Of a DNA stretch of 64,000 nt, positions 24,916-32,429 are shown one piece after another. The DNA comes from a bacterium (GTDB lineage Bacteria; UBA8248). The stretch is taken from assembly GCA_022828125.1 (NCBI GenBank), contig JAJEJD010000002.1:18988-82987 (forward strand), written 5' to 3'. A model generated the notes under the pieces. The model saw nothing but the letters and a program-made list of their open reading frames with translations. It was not told where the DNA came from and did not search any database. Within the stretch, counting starts at the first letter, position 1. Each line of letters begins with the position of its first letter. Made by a program: the position numbers and the translations under genes.

Positions 24916-26082
24916 CTACTCCAACGCGCAGCCTTTGCGCTCCCGGCGCAGGCAGCCGAGATTGCGGTGGAACACCGCCGCCTGCGCACGTGCGAAGCCG
25001 GCAGGGCCTGCGCCGTTCTCCCGGCTGTTCCGGTACCGCGCCCAGTCGCCCTCGTTCCCCTCGCGCCAGTAGCCGTCGAGTATCTGCGCGGGCAGGGGCT
25101 TGAGTTCGGGCAGGGTGTTGTAGCGGGCACCGGGCGGGCCGTCGCGGCCGGGCAGCGAGCGGCGCTCGCCGAGGAAGCCCTGGAACGAGTAGAAGGCGTC
25201 GGAGCCGGGGAGGAAGGCGAGCTCGTAGTCGACGGTGCGGTCCGGGTCGGTGATGTCGTCCGCCGACATCATCGGGCGCGCTCCGAAACCCATCATGAAG
25301 GCCCTGGCGTCATGATCCATAAACCGAACTGCCCGGCGGGCCGTCCGTCCCGGAACGTGGGGGTAGAGCTCGTTCGAGCGGATGGCCACGTCGACCTCGA
25401 AGCGTCCGTCGGGCCCGGGCTGCACCGACTCGCCGACCAGGTAGGTGCGCAGGTAGTTGTGCTGCTGCAGGGTCAGGGCGACGGGACGCCCGTCCGCAGC
25501 CAGGACCACGAACGCGGCGGTGTAGTGGTCGAGCTGGTGCCAGTCGTCGAGGTCCGCCACCAGCCGGAGCGGGACCGCCGCGACCGGGGACAACCCCGCC
25601 GGCAGGCCGCTCACCCGAAACACCAGGTGGTAGGTGAGAACGGTGAATTCCCCGGCCGGCCGGTCCGGTTCTTGCGGCGCCCAAAGGCCGGGGCGCTCCA
25701 CCGCGGCGTAGACGACGGGCCGGGGCGCGGCCCCGCCCGGCACGTGCGTGAACTCGGCGCGGGCGTCGTCGCGGTAGCGGTTCAGGTCACCGGCGGTGGG
25801 GCCTTCGATGCGGACGCCGTCGCCCGTTACCAGGTAGCCGTGGGCGATGTAGTCGCGGTAGAAGTCGATGGGACCTTCGTGGCCGGCGGGCAGGTAGAAG
25901 CGCGGCGCGTGGCGGCGGGCCAGGGCCCGATCGGCCGGGCCGGCGGCGTCGGCCGGAGGGTTGGCCGCGAAATACTCGGCGAACCCGGGGCGCTGCGAGA
26001 AGTTGCCGGCGGCGGCGGGGCCTGTCCACGCGCAGATCAGCACAAGCCCCGCGAGACAGCCGATCATGTATCCGTAACGCAT
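24916..26082 (-). CDS. exported protein of unknown function
   Basis: 388 residues from ATG 26082, chosen because it opens a clear signal peptide (MRYGYMIGCLAGLVLICAW, cleavage near PAAAG). The mature protein is soluble, with a conserved-looking N-terminal block RHAPRFYLPAGHEGPIDFYR, a central VLTYHLVFRVSGLPAG ... DDWHQLDHYTAAFVV strand-rich region and a C-terminal pair of cysteines (NLGCLRRERKGC). I do not recognise the family with confidence. It is strongly GC-rich and sits between repeat elements and the duplicated E1 fragment, which may mark a recently rearranged area. Confidence 0.6.
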   Translation of the reverse strand: MRYGYMIGCLAGLVLICAWTGPAAAGNFSQRPGFAEYFAANPPADAAGPADRALARRHAPRFYLPAGHEGPIDFYRDYIAHGYLVTGDGVRIEGPTAGDLNRYRDDARAEFTHVPGGAAPRPVVYAAVERPGLWAPQEPDRPAGEFTVLTYHLVFRVSGLPAGLSPVAAVPLRLVADLDDWHQLDHYTAAFVVLAADGRPVALTLQQHNYLRTYLVGESVQPGPDGRFEVDVAIRSNELYPHVPGRTARRAVRFMDHDARAFMMGFGARPMMSADDITDPDRTVDYELAFLPGSDAFYSFQGFLGERRSLPGRDGPPGARYNTLPELKPLPAQILDGYWREGNEGDWARYRNSRENGAGPAGFARAQAAVFHRNLGCLRRERKGCALE

Positions 26083-26086
26083 CACG

Positions 26087-26398
26087 TCACCGCGGAATGC
26101 CTGTGAAGCCTGGTTTTCGGCCTTCCCGTGCGCGTTTCCAATCCCCCCTACCCCAAAACCTCCCGGCACGCCGCCTCGATGTGCGCCTGTCCAATCTGGA
26201 GGGCGTCGTAGACCTCGTGCGGAAGGCCGCAAATAGATTGTCGAATTGCATCAACCGGAAAATGCGGATACGGATTATTCCGAGCAGCTTGGAGCCTTCC
26301 GCAGGCGTGTAGGCTGCGGCGATATGGACCTCGTCGATGAGGACATTCTTCCGCTCGTCGAAATATGTCGTGTAGGCGAAACCGGATGGTCCAGACAT
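26087..26398 (-). pseudogene. truncated unknown ORF running into a copied E1 3' end
   Basis: The first ~50 codons (MSGPSGFAYTTYFDERKN ... RLMQFDNLF) begin one base after the DUF5678-like stop and look like a coupled partner gene of unknown type. At about 26246 the frame enters a ~95-bp copy of the end of the pyruvate dehydrogenase gene read in the wrong frame, giving an Arg-rich nonsense tail. The native 3' end therefore seems lost. Confidence 0.5.
26148..26246 (-). repeat. direct repeat copy of the E1 gene 3' end
   Basis: This stretch reads GLPHEVYDALQIGQAHIEAA then CREVLG and stop in its own frame, almost identical to the last codons of the E1 gene (GLPHEVYDALQIGQAHIEAA, CREVVG) at about 26655-26750. 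The similarity continues a few bases past the stop (GTAGGGGGGA). The two copies are in the same direction and flank the DUF5678-like gene and its truncated neighbour. Confidence 0.85.
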
Positions 26399-26644
26399 CT
26401 AGGAAAAACAGACTCTCGAATGGAAGGTCTCTACCGTGCTCTCCGGATCGGAGTTGCATTCCTGCACGAGAAACGTGCCGAGTTCGTGTTTTTTGGCAGT
26501 CTTCTCAACGGCCTCCATCTCGTCGTCGTAGGTCCCGAGCACCCGCCGGTTCTTGATGACGATGTACTTCCCCCCGTACTTCTCGGCGAGTTCGGGCTGG
26601 TGATCGAGGTAGTATTGAAAATCATCTTTCAAAAGCGATTCCAT
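26399..26644 (-). CDS. DUF5678-like small protein
   Basis: 81 residues. ELAEKYGGKYIVIKNRRVLG followed by TYDDEMEAVEKTAKKHELGTFLVQ resembles DUF5678 proteins, whose function is unknown. A GGGGGGA lies just before the ATG. It is trapped between two direct copies of the E1 3' end, in the same direction as E1, and leads directly into a truncated ORF that may have been its operon partner. Confidence 0.65.
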   Translation of the reverse strand: MESLLKDDFQYYLDHQPELAEKYGGKYIVIKNRRVLGTYDDEMEAVEKTAKKHELGTFLVQECNSDPESTVETFHSRVCFS

Positions 26645-26654
26645 GGCTTCCCCC

Positions 26655-29027
26655 CTACCCCACCACCTCCCGACACGCCGCCTCGATGTGCGCCTGTCCG
26701 ATTTGCAAGGCGTCGTAGACCTCGTGCGGGAGGCCGCTCTGGCCGAACTGGTCGGTGCCGAGGCATCTCTGATCCGCGCCCAGCGCGCCGCCGAGGAACG
26801 AGAGCGCGAGCGAGTGGCCGTCCAGCACGGAGACGACCGGGTTGTCGCGGTGTTCGTCGCCCACCATCATCTCGAGGCGCGAGGGGCGGCCCGCTTTTTT
26901 CGCCTTTTTGTGCTCGGCGTAAATCCTGTCCGCGCTCGTGAGGACGTAGACGTTCGCGTAAACGCCCTCGGCTTCGAGCGCGCGGGCGGCGGCCAGGGCT
27001 TCGGGCGTCATCACCCCGCTCACGAAGAGGTTCACCGCGTTCACGCCCGCCAGATAGCCGGGCGCCTCTTTCGAAGAGTAGAGCAGGTAGCCCCCGCCCA
27101 GGACGTTATTCCTGAGCACCTCGCGCTTTAAGGGGTCCCCGAGCCACTCGGCGGGCAGGAGGTTCTGCTCCACCTGCTTCGTGCTCAGGCGCAGGTAGAA
27201 GGCCGGGCAATCGGCATCCCCCAGAACGCGGCCGATAGCTGAGAGGAGCAGCCACTCGACCTCGACGGCGAAGGTCGGCTCGTAGGCTTCCAGCCCCGGC
27301 ATCTCCAGGGATATGGCGGGCGTCAGGATGCTCTGGTGCGCGCCGCCTTCAGGCGAGAGGCTCGTGCCGCTCGGCGTCGCCACCACGATGAAGCGCCCCC
27401 CGTTATAGACCGCGTAGCGGAGCGCGTCGAGACAGCGGCTGATGAAGGTGTCGTACACCGTGCCGATGGGGCAGACGCGCACCCCGCAAAGCTCCTTCGA
27501 GACCCCGAAGGCGGCGAGCAGGAGCATGAGGTTGTTCTCGGAAATCCCCAGTTCGATGTGCCGGCCCGCAGGCGACTCCTCCCACTTCAACAGCCTTTGC
27601 ACCTGCTGTAAGGCGAAGAAATCCGCCTTGCCCTCGGGGTGGTAGACGCCGCGCCGGTTGATCCAGCCGCCCAGGTTCGTGCTCACCGCCACGTCGGGCG
27701 AGGTGGTGACGATGTGGCGCGCGAGCGCGTCCTCCCGCGCCAGGTTCGTCATGATCGCGCCGAACGCCTCCTGCGTGGAAGTCCTGGAGGCGAAGTTCGC
27801 CCCCACTTCCCGAGGCACGGGATCGGGGGTTATCTCTTCTCTGGCGAGAGTCGCCCGCGCGTCGTAGCGCGCCACCGCTCGCTCGACCGCGCGGGCCTCG
27901 GGGCTTTCTCCCGAGAGGGGCGCCAGTTCCTCGCCCTCGCCCAGGCCCGCGGAATCGCGCAGTTCCGCGATTTGCGCCTCCGTGAGGAGTTGGGAGTGGT
28001 TCATGGGGTCGCCCGCGATGGGAAGCCCCCAGCCCTTGATGGTGTAGGCGAGGATCATCACGGGCTTGTCTCGAACCCCGTCCGCCTCTTCGAGCGCCTC
28101 TAATATGCACTCGATGTCGTGGCCGCCCAGGTCGGACAGGAGCGCGGGCAGTTCTTCGTCCGGGTAGCGATCCAGAAGCCCCGCGAGACCCTTGTATTCG
28201 CCCGCCTCACCGCGCGTGAGGCCTTCCCTTATCTCGCGCCCGCTTCTCCCGATGAGCATCTGGTATTCGCCGTTCGACATGTCGTCGATTCGCCGCCTCA
28301 GCGATTCGCCGTTTCTTTCCGCGAACGCGGCCTGCAGGCGTTTTCCGTACTTGAGCTCCACCACGTGCCAGCCGTGCAGGCGGAACTGATCCCGAATCTG
28401 CTGCGCCTTGCCGTCGGGCACGACGCGGTCGAGGCTCTGGCGGTTCAGGTCCACCACCCAGATGACGTTGCCGAGGTGGGCCACGTATTCCTCGGCCAGC
28501 GCCTCCCAGATGTTGCCCTCGTCGAGTTCGGCGTCCCCCACCAGGGAGATGAAGCGCTGCGGCGGGCCCGCGCCGAAATGATCGTCGATGTAGGACTGCA
28601 TGAGCGCCGCGAACGAGGCGGCCACCGAGGGCAACCCGAGCGAGCCGGTGGAAAAATCGACGGGGTATTCATCCTTGGAGCGGCTGGGATAGGCCTGCAG
28701 GCCGCCGAAGGCGCGGAGATCGCGCAAACGCTCCATCGGCAAATCGCCGCGAAGCGCATGGGCCGCATGCAGGACGGGCGAGGCGTGGGGCTTGATGGCG
28801 AGCCTGTCGCCCGTCTTGAGCCAGCGGAAGAACATGGCCGTCATCAGGCTCACGACGGAGGAGGAACTCGCCTGGTGGCCGCCTATCTTGATGTTTTCGG
28901 AGCCTGCGCGCAGGTTGTTCGCGTAGTGGACGCTGTAGGTGGAAAGCCACAGGAGACGCTTCTCGATAAGCCGCAGAATGTCGGCCTCGTCCTGCTCGAT
29001 GGCGTTCGTCTCTGGTGGAGGGTTCAC
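26655..29027 (-). CDS. aceE: pyruvate dehydrogenase E1-like, homodimeric transketolase-fold enzyme
   Basis: 790 residues, a little short of the usual ~890 for AceE. The N-terminal half has AGSENIKIGGHQASSSSVVS and the thiamine diphosphate motif GDAELDEGNIWEALAEE (164 onward) with VVDLNRQSLD. The middle has LAYTIKGWGLPIAGDPMNHS, and the second half HIELGISENNLMLLLAAFGV and the pyrimidine domain. It decarboxylates pyruvate or a related 2-oxo acid and passes the acyl group to a lipoyl E2. No E2 or E3 gene is adjacent. GTG start with an AGGGAAGGG site. Its last ~95 bases are duplicated 500 bases downstream. The symbol is by family resemblance. Confidence 0.82.
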   Translation of the reverse strand: MNPPPETNAIEQDEADILRLIEKRLLWLSTYSVHYANNLRAGSENIKIGGHQASSSSVVSLMTAMFFRWLKTGDRLAIKPHASPVLHAAHALRGDLPMERLRDLRAFGGLQAYPSRSKDEYPVDFSTGSLGLPSVAASFAALMQSYIDDHFGAGPPQRFISLVGDAELDEGNIWEALAEEYVAHLGNVIWVVDLNRQSLDRVVPDGKAQQIRDQFRLHGWHVVELKYGKRLQAAFAERNGESLRRRIDDMSNGEYQMLIGRSGREIREGLTRGEAGEYKGLAGLLDRYPDEELPALLSDLGGHDIECILEALEEADGVRDKPVMILAYTIKGWGLPIAGDPMNHSQLLTEAQIAELRDSAGLGEGEELAPLSGESPEARAVERAVARYDARATLAREEITPDPVPREVGANFASRTSTQEAFGAIMTNLAREDALARHIVTTSPDVAVSTNLGGWINRRGVYHPEGKADFFALQQVQRLLKWEESPAGRHIELGISENNLMLLLAAFGVSKELCGVRVCPIGTVYDTFISRCLDALRYAVYNGGRFIVVATPSGTSLSPEGGAHQSILTPAISLEMPGLEAYEPTFAVEVEWLLLSAIGRVLGDADCPAFYLRLSTKQVEQNLLPAEWLGDPLKREVLRNNVLGGGYLLYSSKEAPGYLAGVNAVNLFVSGVMTPEALAAARALEAEGVYANVYVLTSADRIYAEHKKAKKAGRPSRLEMMVGDEHRDNPVVSVLDGHSLALSFLGGALGADQRCLGTDQFGQSGLPHEVYDALQIGQAHIEAACREVVG

Positions 29028-29062
29028 GCCCTTCCCTCCCTCGGGAGCGCGGGGTGGCGGAA

Positions 29063-29770
29063 CTACTCGCGCACCCCGGTATGAAGCTCGGCGATGCCGC
29101 CCGTCATCGGGCGATGGCTCACCTCGCGGAAGCCCGCATCGCGCATCATCGCCGAGAGCTGCTCGGCTTCGGGAAATTCATAAACCGTGTTTGGGAGGTA
29201 ATTATACGCGCTTCGGTGCGCGGAGACGAGCCGCCCCACCACCGGGAGCAGGGCCCGGAAGTAAAAGGCGTACAATAGCCCGAAGGGGCCCTTGGGGTGG
29301 CCGAATTCCAGCACCACGAGCCTGCCGCCCCCGCGCAGCACGCGGCCCATCTCGGCCAGGCCCGCCTCTCTGTCCTCGAAATTGCGAAGCCCGAACGCGA
29401 TGATCACACCGTCGAAAGCGCCGTCCGGAAAAGGGAGGCTCAAGCCGTCTCCCTGTATCAGCGAAAGGGGGGCGCCCCGTTTCTCCGCCTTCGACTTTCC
29501 GCGCGCGAGCATGGGATACGCGAAATCAACGCCGACGATGCGGGCGCCGCTCCCGGCTTGGGCGTACGCTTCCAGCGCCACGTCCGCCGTGCCCGTCGCC
29601 AGGTCGAGAAAGCGGGCTTCTCCTTTGAAATTGCCAAGAAGGCTCGCCACCGCGCGCTTGCGCCAGAGGCGGTCCACGCCGAAACTCAAAAGCCGGTTCA
29701 GGAGGTCGTAGGTGGGCGCGATGTCCGAGAACATCGCCTGGACATCTTTTTTCTCGACCCGGGTCGGCAC
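29063..29770 (-). CDS. ubiE: demethylmenaquinone/ubiquinone methyltransferase UbiE/MenG
   Basis: 235 residues. The two UbiE signatures are clear: the N-terminal MFSDIAPTYDLLNRLLSFG with RLWRKRAV, and AFGLRNFEDREAGLAEMGRVLR (the NF-D motif region). The SAM site is FLDLATGTADVALEA. It methylates the quinone ring in the last part of menaquinone or ubiquinone synthesis. It follows UbiA by eight bases in the UbiD-UbiA-UbiE unit. GTG start. Which quinone is made cannot be told here. Confidence 0.93.
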   Translation of the reverse strand: MPTRVEKKDVQAMFSDIAPTYDLLNRLLSFGVDRLWRKRAVASLLGNFKGEARFLDLATGTADVALEAYAQAGSGARIVGVDFAYPMLARGKSKAEKRGAPLSLIQGDGLSLPFPDGAFDGVIIAFGLRNFEDREAGLAEMGRVLRGGGRLVVLEFGHPKGPFGLLYAFYFRALLPVVGRLVSAHRSAYNYLPNTVYEFPEAEQLSAMMRDAGFREVSHRPMTGGIAELHTGVRE

Positions 29771-29778
29771 GCGCGCGC

Positions 29779-30639
29779 TCAGCCCGCGCCGATGAGCACG
29801 TCGGCGACCGCGCCCGTTGCGACCACCACGGACACCCAGGCGTTCAGGTTAAAGAACGATATGTCCACGCGGCTCAGGTCGTCGGGCCGCACGATCCAGT
29901 GCTCCCAGAACAGGAGACACCCCGCCGCCGCCAGCGCCAGCCAGTAAATGGAGCCCAGGCCGAACGCCAGTCCCGCCGCGAAGAAACAGGCCATCGTCCC
30001 CAGATGGGCAAGCGCCGAGACGATGAGCGCGCCTTTAATACCCAGAAGACGCGGCAGGGAATGGATGTCCTCCTCATCGTCGAAATCTACGTCCAGACAG
30101 GCGTATATGAGGTCGAAGCCGCCGACCCAGAGGGTGACGCCCAAAAAGAGCAGAACGGGCACAAAGCCCAGGTCGCCGCGCACGGCCACCCACGCGCCCG
30201 CGGGCGCGCATCCCAGGACGAAGCCCAGGAACAGGTGCGTCAAGGAGGTGAAGCGCTTGGAGTAGCTGTAGAGGACGATGCACGCCGCCACGGCGAAGGA
30301 AAGCGCGAACGCGAGGGGGTTCAGCATCCAGGCCGAGAGGAGGAAGAGCGCCAGAAAGCCCGCCAGCATCGCGAGGATGGATTTCGAATGCAGCAGCGCC
30401 TGGAACTCGGCGCGGTCTTTCGTCCTCGGGTTCCTGGGGTCGATGTCCCTGTCGGCGAAGCGGTTGAGCGACATGGCGAAATTCCGCGCGCCCACCGCCG
30501 CCATGACCATCCAGAACAGGACCCAGGCGGAAGGAACCCCGCCGGCCGCCATCACGCCGCCCATGAGCACGAAGGGAAGCCCGAAGACGGTGTGCTCGAA
30601 CTTCACCATGCGCAGGAACTGCCGGAAACTTCTCGCCAT
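29779..30639 (-). CDS. ubiA: UbiA-family prenyltransferase
   Basis: 286 residues, eight to nine membrane helices. The first Asp-rich motif is NRFADRDIDPRNPRTKDR and the second YACLDVDFDDEEDIHS; both bind the Mg-diphosphate of the polyprenyl donor. It attaches the isoprenoid tail to an aromatic acid at the inner membrane. ATG 30639 (MARSFRQFLRMVKFE) has GAGG six bases upstream and is preferred over a TTG at 30657 that would overlap UbiD. It sits between UbiD and UbiE, a complete prenylation-decarboxylation-methylation set. Confidence 0.9.
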   Translation of the reverse strand: MARSFRQFLRMVKFEHTVFGLPFVLMGGVMAAGGVPSAWVLFWMVMAAVGARNFAMSLNRFADRDIDPRNPRTKDRAEFQALLHSKSILAMLAGFLALFLLSAWMLNPLAFALSFAVAACIVLYSYSKRFTSLTHLFLGFVLGCAPAGAWVAVRGDLGFVPVLLFLGVTLWVGGFDLIYACLDVDFDDEEDIHSLPRLLGIKGALIVSALAHLGTMACFFAAGLAFGLGSIYWLALAAAGCLLFWEHWIVRPDDLSRVDISFFNLNAWVSVVVATGAVADVLIGAG

Positions 30640-30646
30640 CGACGCC

Positions 30647-32110
30647 TCAGCCGCCAAGGCCGTACTCCTCCCAGCGCCTCGTGACGCGCTCCTTAATCTC
30701 GTCCGTCATCACGATCTCGGGCGGCCATTCGCGCTCGAAACCCTCCGACGCCCACTTCCGGGTGCCGTCCACGCCCACCTTGCTGCCCACGTGGAGGCGC
30801 GGCGCGGCGTGTTCGAGCGCGTCCACGGGGCCGTCGACGAACACCATGTCGCGCCTCGGGTCGATGCTGCCGAGCACCTTCCAGGAGACCTCGCTGATGT
30901 CGTGCACGTTCACGTCCTCATCCACGATGACGATGACCTTCGCGAGCGCCATCTGGCCCATCCCCCACAGGGCGTACATGACCTTCCGCGCGTGGTAGGG
31001 ATAGGACTTGCGGATGGAGACGATCACCATGTTGTGGAACACGCCCTCGGCGGGCATGTGCACGTCCACGATCTCGGGGAGCTGCATCTTCATGAGCGGC
31101 AGGAAGATGCGCCCCGTGGCGCCGCCGAGCCAGTAGTCCTCCATCGGGGGCCTGCCCACGATGGTGGTGGGGTAGATGGCCTCGCGCTTCCTCGTGATGG
31201 CCGTGACGTGAAAGACGGGGTAATCGTCCGCCAGCGAATACCAGCCGGTGTGGTCGCCGAAGGGTCCCTCTTCGCGCAGCTCGCCGGGGTTCAGGTAGCC
31301 CTCCACCACGATGTCCGAATCCGCGGGCACCTCCACGTCCACCGTCTTGCACTTGACCAGCTCGGCGCTCTTTCTTCTCAGGAAACCGGCGAGGTTCAAC
31401 TCGTCTATCGCGGGCGGGAGCGGCGCGCTCGCCGCGTAGACGTAGACGGGGTCGCCGCCCAGGGCGATGGCCATCTCCATGCGCGCGCCCATCTTCGTGC
31501 TGTCCTGAAAATTCTGCGCCCCGTCGTGGTGTAAGTGCATGTGCATGCCGGCGGTCTTCTCGTCGAAGAACTGCACGCGGTAGAGGCCCACGTTCCTGCG
31601 GCCCGTCCTCGGATTCCGCGAATAGATGTGCCCGAAGGTGATGTAGCGTCCCGCGTCCTCGGGCCAGCACTTGATGGCGGGAATCGAGAAGAGGTTCGGG
31701 TTTTCGGTCTCGACGATCTCCTGGCAAGGCGCCGAGCTTACCGACTTGGGCGAGAAAGAGGCGAGCCGCGCGAGCTTGGGCAGCATCTTCACCTTCTCGA
31801 TGATGCCCTCGGGCGGCTTGATCTCCAGAAGCTCGGCCACCTCGTCCGCCACCGCGTCCATGCTGTCGACGCCGAGCGCCATCTTCATCCGCTGGTCCGA
31901 AGCGTAGGCGTTGATGAGGACGGGGATGTCGTATTCGTGTCCGTCGGGATCGACCGGCTTTTCGAACAACAGGGCGGGGCCGCCGCTCTTCACCGAGCGG
32001 TCGGCGATCTCGGTGATCTCCAGTTCGATATCCACCGGAACCTTGACGCGGCGCAACTCGCCCGCGCGTTCTAAGTCGTCGACGAAATCTTTAAGGGAGG
32101 CGTACGCCAT
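30647..32110 (-). CDS. ubiD: UbiD-family decarboxylase
   Basis: 487 residues, the normal UbiD length. The active-site block GELREEGPFGDHTGWYS carries the Arg-Glu-Glu/Asp set that works with prenylated FMN, and IYSRNPRTGRRNVGLYRVQ and TTIVGRPPMEDYWLG are family blocks. It decarboxylates the prenylated aromatic acid in quinone synthesis (UbiD, or MqnL in the futalosine route). No UbiX flavin prenyltransferase gene is in the window. It follows GatC by 15 bases. Confidence 0.92.
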   Translation of the reverse strand: MAYASLKDFVDDLERAGELRRVKVPVDIELEITEIADRSVKSGGPALLFEKPVDPDGHEYDIPVLINAYASDQRMKMALGVDSMDAVADEVAELLEIKPPEGIIEKVKMLPKLARLASFSPKSVSSAPCQEIVETENPNLFSIPAIKCWPEDAGRYITFGHIYSRNPRTGRRNVGLYRVQFFDEKTAGMHMHLHHDGAQNFQDSTKMGARMEMAIALGGDPVYVYAASAPLPPAIDELNLAGFLRRKSAELVKCKTVDVEVPADSDIVVEGYLNPGELREEGPFGDHTGWYSLADDYPVFHVTAITRKREAIYPTTIVGRPPMEDYWLGGATGRIFLPLMKMQLPEIVDVHMPAEGVFHNMVIVSIRKSYPYHARKVMYALWGMGQMALAKVIVIVDEDVNVHDISEVSWKVLGSIDPRRDMVFVDGPVDALEHAAPRLHVGSKVGVDGTRKWASEGFEREWPPEIVMTDEIKERVTRRWEEYGLGG

Positions 32111-32125
32111 GATTTTCGGGGAAAA

Positions 32126-32410
32126 CTATTCGATGACCTTGGGAACGCGGAAATGGCCCTTTGCGAAATCGGGCGCCATCTTTTCCATGTTCTCGATGGG
32201 GGGGTCGGTGACCGCATCCTCGCGGAACACGTTCGTGATGTCGAGAACGTGCGAGGTGGGCGCCACGCCCTCGGTGTCCACCTCGTTCAGCTTGGCGATG
32301 TGCTCCAGAATCGCGCCGAGCTGCCCGGTGAATTTCTCGATCTCATCCTCGCTGAGGTTGAGCCGCGCCAGCCTGGATACGTGAACCACGTCTTCTCTTG
32401 AAATCGACAT
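32126..32410 (-). CDS. gatC: aspartyl/glutamyl-tRNA amidotransferase subunit C
   Basis: 94 residues from ATG 32410, which has AAGGGGGAAG upstream. A start at 32467 would overlap uvrD and is rejected. SREDVVHVSRLARLNLSEDEIEKF and the end FAKGHFRVPKVIE are the GatC hallmarks. GatC stabilises GatA in the amidotransferase that converts Glu-tRNA(Gln) or Asp-tRNA(Asn). Unusually gatA and gatB do not follow; the next gene is ubiD. Confidence 0.92.
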   Translation of the reverse strand: MSISREDVVHVSRLARLNLSEDEIEKFTGQLGAILEHIAKLNEVDTEGVAPTSHVLDITNVFREDAVTDPPIENMEKMAPDFAKGHFRVPKVIE

Positions 32411-32429
32411 CTCTTCCCCCTTTGCGCCC

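Noticed and set aside
26148..26459. 104-residue ORF ending like pyruvate dehydrogenase E1
   Set aside because: Only the last ~35 codons match, as a duplicated 3' fragment; the upstream part is a shadow of the DUF5678-like pair in another frame.
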